The notes under the pieces are model-generated. The model worked only from the letters and a program-made list of their open reading frames with translations. It made no database searches and was not told where the DNA came from. Source: Microbacterium dextranolyticum (lineage in GTDB: Bacteria > Actinomycetota > Actinomycetes > Actinomycetales > Microbacteriaceae). From it: 64,000 bases of DNA. Below are positions 55,655 to 64,000 of this stretch, piece by piece. Location: assembly GCF_016907295.1 (NCBI RefSeq), contig NZ_JAFBBR010000001.1, positions 62,001 through 126,000 on the forward strand, written 5' to 3'. Position 1 is the first letter of the stretch, and the number at the start of each line of letters is the position of its first letter. A program made the position numbers and the translations under genes.

Positions 55655-56281
55655 ATGATCGAGAGTGAACCCACCGAGGCGGCCGTGGCGTTCGGTGAGA
55701 ACATCGAGCGTGCACGCCAGTTCACTCAGGCGCTCGCCCAGCAAGGCGAGGAACGCGGACTGATCGGACCTCTGGAGCCTGCCCGTCTGTGGACCCGACA
55801 CATCCTCAACTCGGCAGTCGCCGGACCGCTCTTCCCGGCCGGCGGGCTCGTCGGTGACGTGGGATCTGGTGCCGGTCTTCCCGGACTGGTGCTCGCGATC
55901 GCGCGCCCCGATGTCCGTTGGGTGCTGATCGAGCCCATGGAGCGACGCGTGTCGTGGCTGAATGAGCAGGTCGACAGCCTCGCACTGTCGAATGTCGAGG
56001 TGGTTCGCTCCCGTGGCGAGGAGTGGGACCGCGGCGCGATCTTCGATGCGGTCACGGCTCGCGCCGTGAGTGCACTCCGCACCCTCATTCCCTTGACAGT
56101 GCCACTGCTCCGCGCTGGTGGTGAACTGATCCTGCTCAAGGGGGCCAACGCCGCCAACGAAATCGATGCTGCCGAGAAGGTCATTCGCCGCCACAAGCTT
56201 GTTGACGTTCGCGTGGAGGTCATCGGAGCCGGCGTCATCACGGAGCCGACGAGAGTGGTGCGAGCAACGCGCGCAGCGTGA
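55655..56281 (+). CDS. rsmG: 16S rRNA (guanine-N7) methyltransferase G
   Basis: A 208-residue RsmG (GidB) methyltransferase, which modifies G527 of 16S rRNA; loss can give low-level streptomycin resistance. The SAM-binding motif is GDVGSGAGLPGLVLAIARPD, followed by LIEPMERRVSWL. The ATG is at 55655. A degenerate parS (12 of 14) lies in the gap upstream at 55635-55648, and a perfect parS begins two bases after the stop codon. Confidence 0.95.
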   Translation: MIESEPTEAAVAFGENIERARQFTQALAQQGEERGLIGPLEPARLWTRHILNSAVAGPLFPAGGLVGDVGSGAGLPGLVLAIARPDVRWVLIEPMERRVSWLNEQVDSLALSNVEVVRSRGEEWDRGAIFDAVTARAVSALRTLIPLTVPLLRAGGELILLKGANAANEIDAAEKVIRRHKLVDVRVEVIGAGVITEPTRVVRATRAA

Positions 56282-56282
56282 G

Positions 56283-56296
56283 GTTTCACGTGAAAC
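56283..56296. other. parS: parS site 1
   Basis: Perfect palindrome GTTTCACGTGAAAC, directly after the rsmG stop. It is the consensus ParB-binding centromere site. Confidence 0.95.
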
Positions 56297-56426
56297 ACCG
56301 CGGTGCGACTGTTCTGCCGAGGTGCGCGAAGAGGGATGAGTGGGCGACGCTTCTGGCTCGCCGCGCTTCTTCGCGATGTGCGTCGTGCTGATTCGCTGAG
56401 ACCGGTTATGTGTCGATGGCCTCGAC

Positions 56427-56440
56427 GTTTCACGTGAAAC
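56427..56440. other. parS: parS site 2
   Basis: Perfect GTTTCACGTGAAAC, 144 bases after site 1. Confidence 0.95.
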
Positions 56441-56577
56441 ACGCCTCCTCCGATCTGTCGCTGTGGATCTGTCTGGCGTGAGGGGCCGTGTGTGTCCGCT
56501 GGGGACGTCTGACCTGGGCCTGGATGTGGCGTGACGTAGCCCGATGCAGAAGCTCGACTCTCACGCGGTAGCGACAT

Positions 56578-56591
56578 GTTTCACGTGAAAC
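56578..56591. other. parS: parS site 3
   Basis: Perfect GTTTCACGTGAAAC, 151 bases after site 2. Confidence 0.95.
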
Positions 56592-57082
56592 ACTGGCGCC
56601 CCGAAGGGCGAGAGGCCGGATGCCTGCATTCTCGTGCCGTGTGGATCGAGGCGTGGATCTACCTAGCAGTGGCTTCGCTCCGTGATGCCACAGCAGACGT
56701 CGGTAGCGCGTCGGGTGCACCGTCCTTCGCACGCGGCAGAGATATGTCCGTTCCGGATGCCTGCTCCTGGAGACCATGGTGCGGTTGCGTTCTGTTCGAT
56801 CCTGCTCATTCCGGAAAGTCTGCTCCACGGGCACGCGCGCATCGGCGTCCAGGGCCCGTCGGCCATTGTGTGCTCAAGGTGTCGGGTCACGTGCCGCGAG
56901 TGGAGAGAAGCGATGACTGTGCGACTGATCGATTGTTCGTCGTCGTTGGATCGTTGAGGCACACGGTGTTCGTCCCTAGGCAAGGCGGGGGTGAGTCGCG
57001 ATGCAACCTCTTCGCAAAACTCGCACCGGCGCGGCCAGGAGCGCTGTGGTGCGGTAGCTCCCCCGCGTCACCCTTGATGAAT

Positions 57083-57096
57083 GTTTCACGTGAAAC
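57083..57096. other. parS: parS site 4
   Basis: Perfect GTTTCACGTGAAAC, 505 bases after site 3. Confidence 0.95.
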
Positions 57097-57414
57097 ACGC
57101 GCGCCGGTCGGTGAAGAGGGATCTGCTCGTGGGGACATGACCGGATACTCGCCGTCTGTGGGAGGTGAACCTTGCCGGGCTCCCCGGTTCCGACCTGAAT
57201 GGCCTCGTGGTGGCTGGCAGACGACGGTCACCGCTTCTGACGGATGCTGCTGTGCGCACGGTCGTGCAGCGTGCGTGAACCACTGCCGTGGCGCAGCGCC
57301 TTCGCGCCGAGATCTGGCGTGGTGGATGGCGCCCGTGTGCACACCGCTACCGTTGTCGTGGCGTGTGGTGTGATAGTCGACGGCACGATCACGTGGAACG
57401 GTGTCACGGGCAAT

Positions 57415-57428
57415 GTTTCACGTGAAAC
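57415..57428. other. parS: parS site 5
   Basis: Perfect GTTTCACGTGAAAC, 332 bases after site 4. Confidence 0.95.
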
Positions 57429-57953
57429 GTTCGGGGCCTCGAACGGCGATGATGCCATTCGGGGAGTGCCACGGTGGTGTGGATGCGACTGCCTGTTCCG
57501 TTGACGTCACGTGGTCTGGGGCCCAGCATCGGTCAGCTCGCGACATTGTTCGAGCCGGCAGGCCGTAGCGTCCCTGCACGATCTTGCGGCGCGCGCATGA
57601 TGACGTGCTGTTGACCGACATGGGTCGCGCGTGGGAAAGGCGGTTGTTCGATGGGGTAGCCGACGCCGCTACTCCAGCGGACGCGCACGCGGTCCTCTGC
57701 TTTTCATGACGGACGGTCGCGTCGGCCTTCCTCGCTCCGATGACACCCATCTGCGTGTCGACGCCGCCAGCAGCAGATTCGGGACCTCCTGAGTGCCTCG
57801 CGGGGGGCGACAGGGCTGAGACGTCGAGGCGCTCACCCATCTATGTGCCCCACGCTCGTATCCACCCGGAGGCGACACGGCGGATCTGATCTCCTGGGCC
57901 CAACTGGGTCCAGTTGCGGAGTCGTTGCCCGCGGCAATTGGCCAGCTCACGAT

Positions 57954-57967
57954 GTTTCACGTGAAAC
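57954..57967. other. parS: parS site 6
   Basis: Perfect GTTTCACGTGAAAC, 539 bases after site 5. Confidence 0.95.
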
Positions 57968-58226
57968 GGATCACGTGGTCCGCACCGTCCCGCACAAAGC
58001 TGGTCGCTCTCGTGACGAAGCAACCTACCCCGGGCGGGGAGTGCCCGCATCTCAGCAGCTCACGGCCCGCAACAGGCCACCTCAACGCCCGTCCTCGCGA
58101 CGGCTCCGTGTCTCTCGCGAAGGGCCGTGGACGCCGGTGGCGTGGTGTCTCGGTGCTCGCGCTGTGATGCGGTGTCGAGCGACGGAGATGAATCTCAGGC
58201 CATGCCCCGACCGCCGGTGCCGGTGT

Positions 58227-58240
58227 GTTTCACGTGAAAC
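58227..58240. other. parS: parS site 7
   Basis: Perfect GTTTCACGTGAAAC, 273 bases after site 6 and 73 bases before the parA start. ParB spreading from it could repress parAB. Confidence 0.95.
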
Positions 58241-58312
58241 ACCCACGGCAGACACGCGCGTCGGATGCCTCGACTACAGTGGAATCGTCCCCGGAAAGAT
58301 CAGGAGTTCACG

Positions 58313-59245
58313 GTGCCGGATTCGGAGAATGCGACCACTCCCGCACCCTTCTCCATCGATGACAGTCCCATCGCCCGCGAGCTGGCTGACCTCACCTCGC
58401 GCCGCAAGGCGCTCGACGGTGTGGAGCTGACGTTCGACGGCGAGACGCGGGTGGTGACGATCTCCAATCAGAAGGGTGGGGTCGGCAAGACCACCACCAC
58501 GGTCAACATGGCGGCGGCGCTGGCATCCCTCGGCGCCCGCGTCCTCGTGATCGACCTCGATCCACAAGGCAACGCCTCGACGGCGCTCGGAGTTCCGCAC
58601 TCAGCGGACATTCCGAGCATCTACGACGTGCTCATCGACGAGTTTCCGTTGAAGGACATCATCCAGACCAGCCCCGAGTCGCCTCGACTGTTCTGCGCGC
58701 CCTCCACCATCCACCTCGCCGGGGCGGAGATCGAGCTCGTGTCGCAGGTCGCACGCGAGCATCGTCTGCGTACCGCGCTCGAGGAGTATCTCCGCGCCAG
58801 CGATGAGCACCTCGACTTCGTGTTCATCGACTGCCCACCGTCGCTCGGGTTGCTGACGATCAATGCGTTCACCGCCGCGACAGAGCTGATGATCCCGATC
58901 CAGTGCGAGTATTACGCGCTCGAAGGACTGAGTCAGCTGCTCGGCAGCATCCGCATGATCCAGAAGCACCTGAACCCGGCACTGCACCTGTCGACCATCC
59001 TGCTGACGATGTACGACGGTCGCACGCGTCTGGCGCAACAGGTTGCCGACGAGGTCCGCGCGCATTTCCCCCGGGAGGTGTTGCGAACCGTGATCCCGCG
59101 CTCGGTGCGGGTGTCGGAGGCACCGAGTTTCGGGCAGACGGTCATCGCCTACGACGGACAGTCGGTGGGCGCCGTGTCATACCGCGAGGCAGCGGTCGAA
59201 ATGGTTCGCCGATCCCTGACGGCGACGAACGAGGAGAACAACTGA
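58313..59245 (+). CDS. parA: Chromosome partitioning ATPase ParA
   Basis: A 310-residue deviant-Walker ATPase that moves ParB-parS complexes over the nucleoid. Walker A is [17 protein letters not shown] and the Walker B region is [15 protein letters not shown]. The 45-residue N-terminus is longer than in minimal ParA and could regulate it. GTG 58313 is chosen because AGGAG lies 6 bases upstream; the in-frame ATG at 58265 would add 16 residues without a ribosome site. It overlaps parB by one base (TGATG). Confidence 0.95.
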   Translation: MPDSENATTPAPFSIDDSPIARELADLTSRRKALDGVELTFDGETRVVTISNQKGGVGKTTTTVNMAAALASLGARVLVIDLDPQGNASTALGVPHSADIPSIYDVLIDEFPLKDIIQTSPESPRLFCAPSTIHLAGAEIELVSQVAREHRLRTALEEYLRASDEHLDFVFIDCPPSLGLLTINAFTAATELMIPIQCEYYALEGLSQLLGSIRMIQKHLNPALHLSTILLTMYDGRTRLAQQVADEVRAHFPREVLRTVIPRSVRVSEAPSFGQTVIAYDGQSVGAVSYREAAVEMVRRSLTATNEENN

Positions 59246-60330
59246 TGGCGAAGCGAACAGGCCTGGGTCGGGGGATCGGCGCGCTGATCCCCACATCGGA
59301 GAGCACGCAGTCGCGACCTGTCGACGTCTTCTTCCCCGGGGCCCGCACGGAGGATGCCTCGACCGCTGACACGAAGGCGACGAAGGGCGCAGCGACGACG
59401 GGGGACGACGCGGCGGATGCCACGCCGTCGTCGTCAGGCGAGACCGCCGCGGTGGTCGACGCGTCGTCGTCGTCCGACGTCGAGCCCTCCACCGCGTCGG
59501 ACGAATCCGACCTCGTCTCGGTGCCGGGTGCGCGGCTGATCGCGATCGACCCGAACGACATCGTCCCGAACCCCCGCCAGCCGCGCACCACCTTCGACCC
59601 CGATGACCTGGCGGAGCTCGTCCACAGCGTCCGCGAGTTCGGTGTGCTGCAGCCCGTCGTCGTGCGCCGCAACGAGGCCGGTGCGTACGAGCTCATCATG
59701 GGTGAGCGTCGAACGCGCGCCTCGCGCGAGGCGGGACTGACGTCGATTCCCGCCATCGTGCGCGAGACGGCCGATGAAGACCTGCTGCGTGACGCCCTGC
59801 TCGAGAACCTGCACCGGGCGCAACTGAACCCGCTCGAAGAGGCCTCGGCCTACCAGCAGCTGCTCGACGACTTCGGCATCACCCAGGAGCAGCTCGCCGC
59901 TCGCATCGGGCGGTCGCGGCCGCAGATCAGCAACACGATCCGCCTGCTGAAGCTGCCGATGCCGGTGCAGCAGCGCGTCGCTGCCGGCGTGCTCAGTGCC
60001 GGCCACGCACGTGCCATCCTCTCGCTCGACGATTCCGTGCAGATGCAGCGCCTGGCGGACAAGATCGTCAACGAGGATCTCTCGGTGCGCTCGGCCGAAG
60101 CCGCCGCGGCGACCACCAAGGGCGGCTCGGCTCGACTGCACGCACCGCAGGCCGGTGCTCGTCGTGCGCACCTCGACGACGTCGCCGAGCGACTGGGAGA
60201 TCGCCTGAACACCAAGGTGCGGATCTCACTGACGGCCAGAAAAGGCCAGATCAACATAGATTTCGCGACCATCCAGGATCTGAACCGCATCCTCGGCGAG
60301 CTGGGTGAGACGGAGTACGGAACCCCCTGA
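59245..60330 (+). CDS. parB: Chromosome partitioning protein ParB
   Basis: A 361-residue CTP-dependent clamp. A short ParA-stimulating N-terminus ([16 protein letters not shown]) is followed by an Ala/Thr/Ser/Asp-rich linker of about 70 residues. The ParB core has [35 protein letters not shown] and the helix-turn-helix around [24 protein letters not shown], which reads parS. The C-terminal dimer domain ends [10 protein letters not shown]. Its sites are the seven palindromes upstream of parA. Confidence 0.97.
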   Translation: MAKRTGLGRGIGALIPTSESTQSRPVDVFFPGARTEDASTADTKATKGAATTGDDAADATPSSSGETAAVVDASSSSDVEPSTASDESDLVSVPGARLIAIDPNDIVPNPRQPRTTFDPDDLAELVHSVREFGVLQPVVVRRNEAGAYELIMGERRTRASREAGLTSIPAIVRETADEDLLRDALLENLHRAQLNPLEEASAYQQLLDDFGITQEQLAARIGRSRPQISNTIRLLKLPMPVQQRVAAGVLSAGHARAILSLDDSVQMQRLADKIVNEDLSVRSAEAAAATTKGGSARLHAPQAGARRAHLDDVAERLGDRLNTKVRISLTARKGQINIDFATIQDLNRILGELGETEYGTP

Positions 60331-60360
60331 TCCCGGCGCCGTGACGTCGTCAATCCCGCT

Positions 60361-60366
60361 TAGGCT
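60361..60366 (+). promoter_or_regulatory. -10 box of the gene after parB
   Basis: TAGGCT ends 6 nt before GTG 60373, which points to a leaderless message and selects that GTG over the one at 60370. Confidence 0.5.
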
Positions 60367-60372
60367 GGAGTG

Positions 60373-60714
60373 GTGACTGATCAGCCGCCTGCGCCGCGAC
60401 GAGCAAGCCTCGAGCTTCTGCGCGCGGAGGCATCCGATGAGCTGTCCGTCCTCGTCGAGGAGCGGATCCGCGAGGGCGAGGACCCGTGGGACTTCATGGA
60501 AGACCTGCCGTCGGTCGACGAGCTGGTCGTGCTGATCCTTCGTGCCGAGAACATCGCCTCGGATGGCGGCAACCGGCCCACGGCGGCGAGGAACTACCGT
60601 GTGCTGCGACAGATCGCGCTCGACTACCCGCCGCTCACCCGCGCGGTGTGGCGCCTTCTCGGCAGCGAACCGCACCGCCGGTGGGATGCCGCGGTGCGCG
60701 CCGAGGCTTCCTGA
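60373..60714 (+). CDS. Small protein of unknown function downstream of parB
   Basis: A 113-residue soluble protein that I do not recognise. It is acidic in the first half (ASDELSVLVEERIREGEDPW, DLPSVDELVVLILRAE) and basic in the second (RPTAARNYRVLRQIAL, SEPHRRWDAAVRAEAS), with predicted helices throughout and no membrane segment. It has its own promoter-like TAGGCT, so it may be expressed apart from parAB. It is followed by a two-way terminator shared with trxA. Confidence 0.75.
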   Translation: MTDQPPAPRRASLELLRAEASDELSVLVEERIREGEDPWDFMEDLPSVDELVVLILRAENIASDGGNRPTAARNYRVLRQIALDYPPLTRAVWRLLGSEPHRRWDAAVRAEAS

Positions 60715-60728
60715 CGGAACGCACACGA

Positions 60729-60763
60729 CGAAGGCCCCCGACGCGATGCGACGAGGGCCTTCG
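60729..60763. terminator. Bidirectional terminator between convergent genes
   Basis: A 9-bp stem CGAAGGCCC (60729-60737) with 60755-60763, between the small gene and trxA. The 17-nt loop holds a small CGC/GCG stem. Confidence 0.7.
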
Positions 60764-60774
60764 AGAGAAACGGG

Positions 60775-61098
60775 TCAGCCGATGTAGGCGGCGAGGTCCT
60801 GCTCGAGGGCGAACTTCGGCTTCGCACCGATGATCGTCTTCTCGACCTCGCCCTTGTGGAACACCTTCATCGCGGGGATCGAGGTGATCTGGTACTGCAT
60901 CGCGAGGTTCGGGTTCTCGTCGACGTTGAGCTTCAGCACCGTCAGCTTGTCGCTGTGCTCGGACTGGATCTCGTCGAGGATGGGGCCGACCATGCGGCAC
61001 GGTCCGCACCACGCGGCCCAGAAGTCCACCAGCACGGGACCGTCGGCGTCGATGACGTCCTGCTGCCAGGTGCTCTCGTTCGTGGCCTTCGCAGTCAT
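60775..61098 (-). CDS. trxA: Thioredoxin
   Basis: A 107-residue thioredoxin with active site FWAAWCGPCRMVGP and cis-Pro in TSIPAMKVF. It reduces protein disulfides using electrons from TrxB, whose gene is upstream on the same strand. The ATG at 61098 has a perfect AAGGAG ribosome site 6 nt upstream, so longer frames are rejected. Confidence 0.97.
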   Translation of the reverse strand: MTAKATNESTWQQDVIDADGPVLVDFWAAWCGPCRMVGPILDEIQSEHSDKLTVLKLNVDENPNLAMQYQITSIPAMKVFHKGEVEKTIIGAKPKFALEQDLAAYIG

Positions 61099-61158
61099 GT
61101 TCTTCTCCTTACAGAAGCGTTGCAATGATCCAACACCCGGATGCCCGGGTTTGTTCCG

Positions 61159-62166
61159 TCAGGCCGCGTCGTTCTCGACGGCGTCGGCGTCGGTCTCGGG
61201 CGGCCCGTCGATCTCCGCGGCGTCCGGCGCGGGTGCTCCCGCGTCGCCGAGCGAGGCCAAGTAGTGTTCGACGTCGAGCGCCGCTGCCGTCCCGCTGCCG
61301 GCGGCGGTGACCGCCTGGCGGTACGTCGGATCGATGACGTCGCCGGCGGCGAAGACACCCGGCAGCGACGTGCGCGACGACCGGCCGTCGACCCACACGG
61401 TGCCGTGCTCGGTGAGTCGAAGCTGATCGTGCACCAGGTGGGTGCGCGGGTCGTTGCCGATCGCGACGAAGACGCCCGTCACGGGGAGCTCGCGGGTCGA
61501 TCCGTCGACCGTGTCGCGCAGCAGCAGGCCGGTGACGGCGTCGCCACCCAGAACGTCGGCGACCTCGCTGTTCCACACGAACTCGATCTTCTCGTTCGCG
61601 AAGGCGCGCTCCTGCATGATCTTCGAGGCGCGCAGCTCGTCGCGACGGTGGATGACGTAGACCTTCGAGGCGAACTTGGTGAGGAACGTCGCCTCTTCCA
61701 TGGCCGAGTCGCCGCCGCCGACCACGGCGATGGCCTGCTCACGGAAGAAGAACCCGTCACACGTGGCGCAGTACGAGACGCCGTGGCCGGAGAGGCGCTG
61801 CTCGCCCTCGATGCCCATCTTGCGCGGTGCCGAGCCGGTGGCGAAGACGATGGCATCCGCCTCGTGCACCGCGCCGCTGCCCAGCGTGACGCGCTTGACG
61901 CGGCCCGCCAGCTCCAGCGAGGTCACGTCGTCGTACAGCACCTCGGTGCCGAACTTCTCGGCCTGCTCCTGCATCTTCGCCATGAGGTCGGGACCCATGA
62001 TCCCCTCCGGGAAACCGGGGAAGTTCTCCACCTCGGTCGTGTTCATCAGCTCTCCGCCGGCCTCGACCGAGCTGGCGATCAGGAGCGGTGCGAGGTTAGC
62101 ACGCGCCGCGTAGATCGCGGCGGTGAAACCCGCCGGTCCGGAACCGATGATGATGACCTGTCGCAC
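61159..62166 (-). CDS. trxB: Thioredoxin-disulfide reductase
   Basis: A 335-residue flavoprotein passing NADPH electrons to thioredoxin. FAD site IIGSGPAGFTAAIYAARA, redox centre SYCATCDGFF, NADPH site AVVGGGDSAMEEA and C-terminal VFAAGDVIDPTYRQAVTAAG are present. About 30 acidic/Pro-Ala residues extend the C-terminus. GTG 62166 follows AGAGGAAG; a TAGCAT hexamer at 62219-62224 (minus strand) may be its -10 box. trxA follows after 60 bases. Confidence 0.96.
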   Translation of the reverse strand: MRQVIIIGSGPAGFTAAIYAARANLAPLLIASSVEAGGELMNTTEVENFPGFPEGIMGPDLMAKMQEQAEKFGTEVLYDDVTSLELAGRVKRVTLGSGAVHEADAIVFATGSAPRKMGIEGEQRLSGHGVSYCATCDGFFFREQAIAVVGGGDSAMEEATFLTKFASKVYVIHRRDELRASKIMQERAFANEKIEFVWNSEVADVLGGDAVTGLLLRDTVDGSTRELPVTGVFVAIGNDPRTHLVHDQLRLTEHGTVWVDGRSSRTSLPGVFAAGDVIDPTYRQAVTAAGSGTAAALDVEHYLASLGDAGAPAPDAAEIDGPPETDADAVENDAA

Positions 62167-62285
62167 GTGCTCTTCCTCTCCGCACGGGCCCTGATGAGGA
62201 CCGCTCTGCGTAGAACCCATGCTAGCCGCGGCGCATTCCGCGACGAGGGCCGATCGCCTCGGGAACGCTGGAGGCGAGGAGCCCG

Positions 62286-63896
62286 TCAGCGCCCGGCGAT
62301 GCGGCGGATGGTGCGCACGGCCATGCCGAGCTCCGGGGCGCGCAGGAGCGCGAGCGCGGAGATGTACACGAGCAATGCCGCCCCGCCGACGATCGAGGCG
62401 CCGATCGCACCCAGGAGGCGATCGCTGGCCAGCCAGCCGTCGGCGCCTCCGAGTACGACGAAGACGATCCAGCCGACGACGAATGCGGGCACGGCGGCGA
62501 CGGTGAATCGTCCGAGGGCGAACCAGGTCGCACGCAGCGCACCGGTGTCGGTGTGGCGTCCGAGCAGCCGCACGGCCATCGGCAGCTGCACGAAGGTCGA
62601 CAGCGACTGCGCCAGGGCGACCGCGGCGGCGAGGAATCCGAGCGGCAGCATCCCGGCCTGCACCGCGGCCCAGGCGATTCCCGCACCGAGGGCGGCAAGC
62701 GCCGCCTGCACGAACGAGAAGAAGAAGGGCGTGCGGGTGTCCTGGAACGCGAAGAAGCCGCGCCGGATGACGAGGAGCACCCCGAACGGCACGAGCGCCA
62801 CGAGATAGCCGCCGAGCACCCAGGCCGTCGCGACCGCGCCCTCCGCACTGTTGCTGAAGATCCGCGAGATCGGCACCGAGGCCGCGCCGATCGCGGCGGT
62901 GAATCCGAAGGCGAAGACCGCGATCGCACGGATCGACTCGTCGAGGTTCGCGGCGACCCGCTCCGAGCGGCCCGTCGTGACGTCCTCCGCGAGACGGGTG
63001 AAGTACGTGGTCGAGATCGACATCGCCACGATCGAGTGCGGGAGCATGAAGATCAGCCACGCGTACTGCATGACGGCGACACTCGCGTCGCCGGATGCCT
63101 CGGTCACGATCCTCGTCTGAACGATGCCGGCGAGCTGGCCGACGACGACCGCGAGGAACGTCCACCAGGCGAGCGATCCGATCTGGCGCAGCCCGATGCC
63201 GCGCCACCGGAAGTCGGGGCGCACGTGCAGTCTCGTGCGCTTCCAGAAGAACAGCAGCACGACCGTCTGCAGCGCGATGCCGAGGGTCGCCGTTCCGGCC
63301 AGCAGCGCGACCTTGCCGGCATCCCATTCGCCCACGGCGGTGAACGGGCCACCGAACACCGCGAGGAACACCCCGAACCCCGCGATCGACACGAGGTTGT
63401 TGACGGTCGGCGCCCAGCTGTACGGGCCGAACACCTTGCGGGCGTTGAGAACCTCGCCCAGCAGCGCGAAGAGGCCGTAGAACAGCAGCTGGGGCAGCAG
63501 CCAATAGGCGAAGGACACCGTGAGTGCGTGCTGGTCCGGGGTCATCGTCGGGGCGTACAGGATGATCAGCAGCGGGGCGATAGCCATGAGGAGTGCCGTC
63601 GCGGCGACCAGCACCACGGTGCCGAGGGTCAGCAGCTTCGAGACGTAGCGTGAGCCGCCATCGGTGTGGGATGCCGCCTTGACGATCTGCGGCACGATGA
63701 TGCCGGTGATCACACCGGCCGCGAGTAGATCGTAGAAGCTCGTCGGCAACTGCGAGGCGACGCTGAACGCATCCGCGGCCCTGCTCTGGAACGATCCGAT
63801 GACCGCGATGAGGACGATCGAGCGGACGAGTCCGGTCGCCCGGGAGAAGAGCGTGCCCGCCCCGATGATGGCGCTGGCGCGACCGAGACTAGCCAT
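62286..63896 (-). CDS. murJ: Lipid II flippase MurJ
   Basis: A 536-residue MOP-superfamily flippase with about 14 helices that moves lipid II across the membrane. The N-terminus GAGTLFSRATGLVRSIVLI is the family signature, and GEVLNARKVFGPYSWAPTVNN is the conserved central region. It is close to the core length, without the kinase-like C-terminal domain of mycobacterial MviN. In mycobacteria the FHA protein FhaA binds phosphorylated MviN; here fhaA is at 21518. It follows the membrane-protein gene at the window end after a 1-base gap. Confidence 0.95.
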   Translation of the reverse strand: MASLGRASAIIGAGTLFSRATGLVRSIVLIAVIGSFQSRAADAFSVASQLPTSFYDLLAAGVITGIIVPQIVKAASHTDGGSRYVSKLLTLGTVVLVAATALLMAIAPLLIILYAPTMTPDQHALTVSFAYWLLPQLLFYGLFALLGEVLNARKVFGPYSWAPTVNNLVSIAGFGVFLAVFGGPFTAVGEWDAGKVALLAGTATLGIALQTVVLLFFWKRTRLHVRPDFRWRGIGLRQIGSLAWWTFLAVVVGQLAGIVQTRIVTEASGDASVAVMQYAWLIFMLPHSIVAMSISTTYFTRLAEDVTTGRSERVAANLDESIRAIAVFAFGFTAAIGAASVPISRIFSNSAEGAVATAWVLGGYLVALVPFGVLLVIRRGFFAFQDTRTPFFFSFVQAALAALGAGIAWAAVQAGMLPLGFLAAAVALAQSLSTFVQLPMAVRLLGRHTDTGALRATWFALGRFTVAAVPAFVVGWIVFVVLGGADGWLASDRLLGAIGASIVGGAALLVYISALALLRAPELGMAVRTIRRIAGR

Positions 63897-63897
63897 C

Positions 63898-64000
63898 TCA
63901 GCTCTCTTTCCTGCGTCGGATCTTGCGGAGCGTCCGCACGATTCCGAGGACGATCATTGCGGCCACGAGTGCGACCATGACGGTGACTCCGACCGACTCC
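63898..64000 (-). CDS. C-terminal end of a membrane protein (DUF6049-like?), partial
   Basis: Only the last 34 residues are present: SVGVTVMVALVAAMIVLGIV, then a basic tail RTLRKIRRRKES and a TGA at 63898-63900. One transmembrane helix with an inside-positive tail. In many actinobacteria the gene before murJ encodes a large secreted DUF6049 protein ending in exactly such a helix; the name rests on position only. Confidence 0.7.
   Translation of the reverse strand, partial: ESVGVTVMVALVAAMIVLGIVRTLRKIRRRKES

Larger units (their letters stand above)
56282..58312. other. Two-kilobase gene-free block with the parS array
   Basis: Between rsmG and parA no reading frame has protein-like composition. 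The block contains seven perfect 14-bp GTTTCACGTGAAAC sites, listed separately. Four more CACGTG cores (56888, 57390, 57508, 57972) lack the TTT/AAA flanks. Base composition looks lower in G+C than the coding DNA around it. It probably serves as the centromere of the chromosome. Confidence 0.8.

Noticed and set aside
56576..57373. Open frame of 265 codons in the parS block
   Set aside because: Its start lies inside a parS palindrome, the translation is rich in Cys, Trp and Arg without any domain-like pattern, and other frames through the block look the same.
56888..57977. Four additional CACGTG cores (56888, 57390, 57508, 57972) as parS sites
   Set aside because: They lack the flanking GTTT and AAAC that ParB reads, matching at most about 10 of 14 bases. 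They were kept only as possible decayed sites.

Overview
The window is about 70% G+C and carries a typical actinobacterial chromosome-origin region. Its gene content points to Microbacteriaceae, most likely Microbacterium or a close relative: an Mrp antiporter with fused MnhA-MnhB, an fhaA-fhaB-pstP-rodA-pbpA-pknA-pknB cluster, crgA, DUF3566 next to gyrA, DciA, NucS and a class E sortase. The species call is an inference from gene order and protein content. No prophage, insertion sequence, CRISPR array or rRNA operon was seen.

Layout. 1-3840 (+): the end of a penicillin acylase family gene and an SRPBCC/oxidoreductase pair. 3975-10302 (-): an mrp (mnh) cation/proton antiporter operon, A(B)-C-D-E-F-G. 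10351-14636: LacI regulator and MFS transporter (divergent), endonuclease NucS, a HAD phosphatase and a cold-shock protein. 15007-20998: two tandem paralogous GntR regulators, a DeoR regulator and a large LPXTG-anchored GH97-type hydrolase. 21273-30351: tRNA-Leu and the cell-growth Ser/Thr kinase cluster. 30364-35411: glutamine amidotransferase, small membrane protein, class E sortase, CrgA, rhomboid, cyclophilin, a YbaK deacylase and a Nudix hydrolase. 35480-41871 (-): three secreted glycoside hydrolases (GH10, GH43, GH27) that share one C-terminal module; GH43 and GH27 are preceded by related operator-like palindromes. 42147-42306: tRNA-Ala and tRNA-Ile. 42372-52731 (-): DUF3566, gyrA, gyrB, dciA, recF, dnaN, oriC, dnaA. 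53052-60714 (+): rpmH, rnpA, yidD, yidC, jag, rsmG, an ORF-poor 2-kb block with seven perfect parS sites, parA, parB and a small unknown gene. 60775-64000 (-): trxA, trxB, murJ and the end of a membrane protein gene.

How the parts fit. Replication starts between dnaA and dnaN, where DnaA boxes cluster; ParB loading on the parS array 5-7 kb away would organise and segregate the origin. The kinase, FHA, phosphatase, RodA, PBP, CrgA and MurJ genes form the usual origin-proximal growth and division set. The secreted hydrolases fit a plant-polysaccharide lifestyle (xylan, arabinoxylan, galactosides).

Most notable observations: the parS array in a 2-kb gene-free block; the C-terminal module shared by three unrelated hydrolases; a heptamer (GGATGCC/GGCATCC) that recurs roughly a hundred times in and between genes; long perfect palindromes in housekeeping intergenic gaps (gyrB-gyrA, dnaN-recF, 3868-3920); and many start codons sitting 6-7 nt behind a TANNNT hexamer, suggesting leaderless mRNAs.
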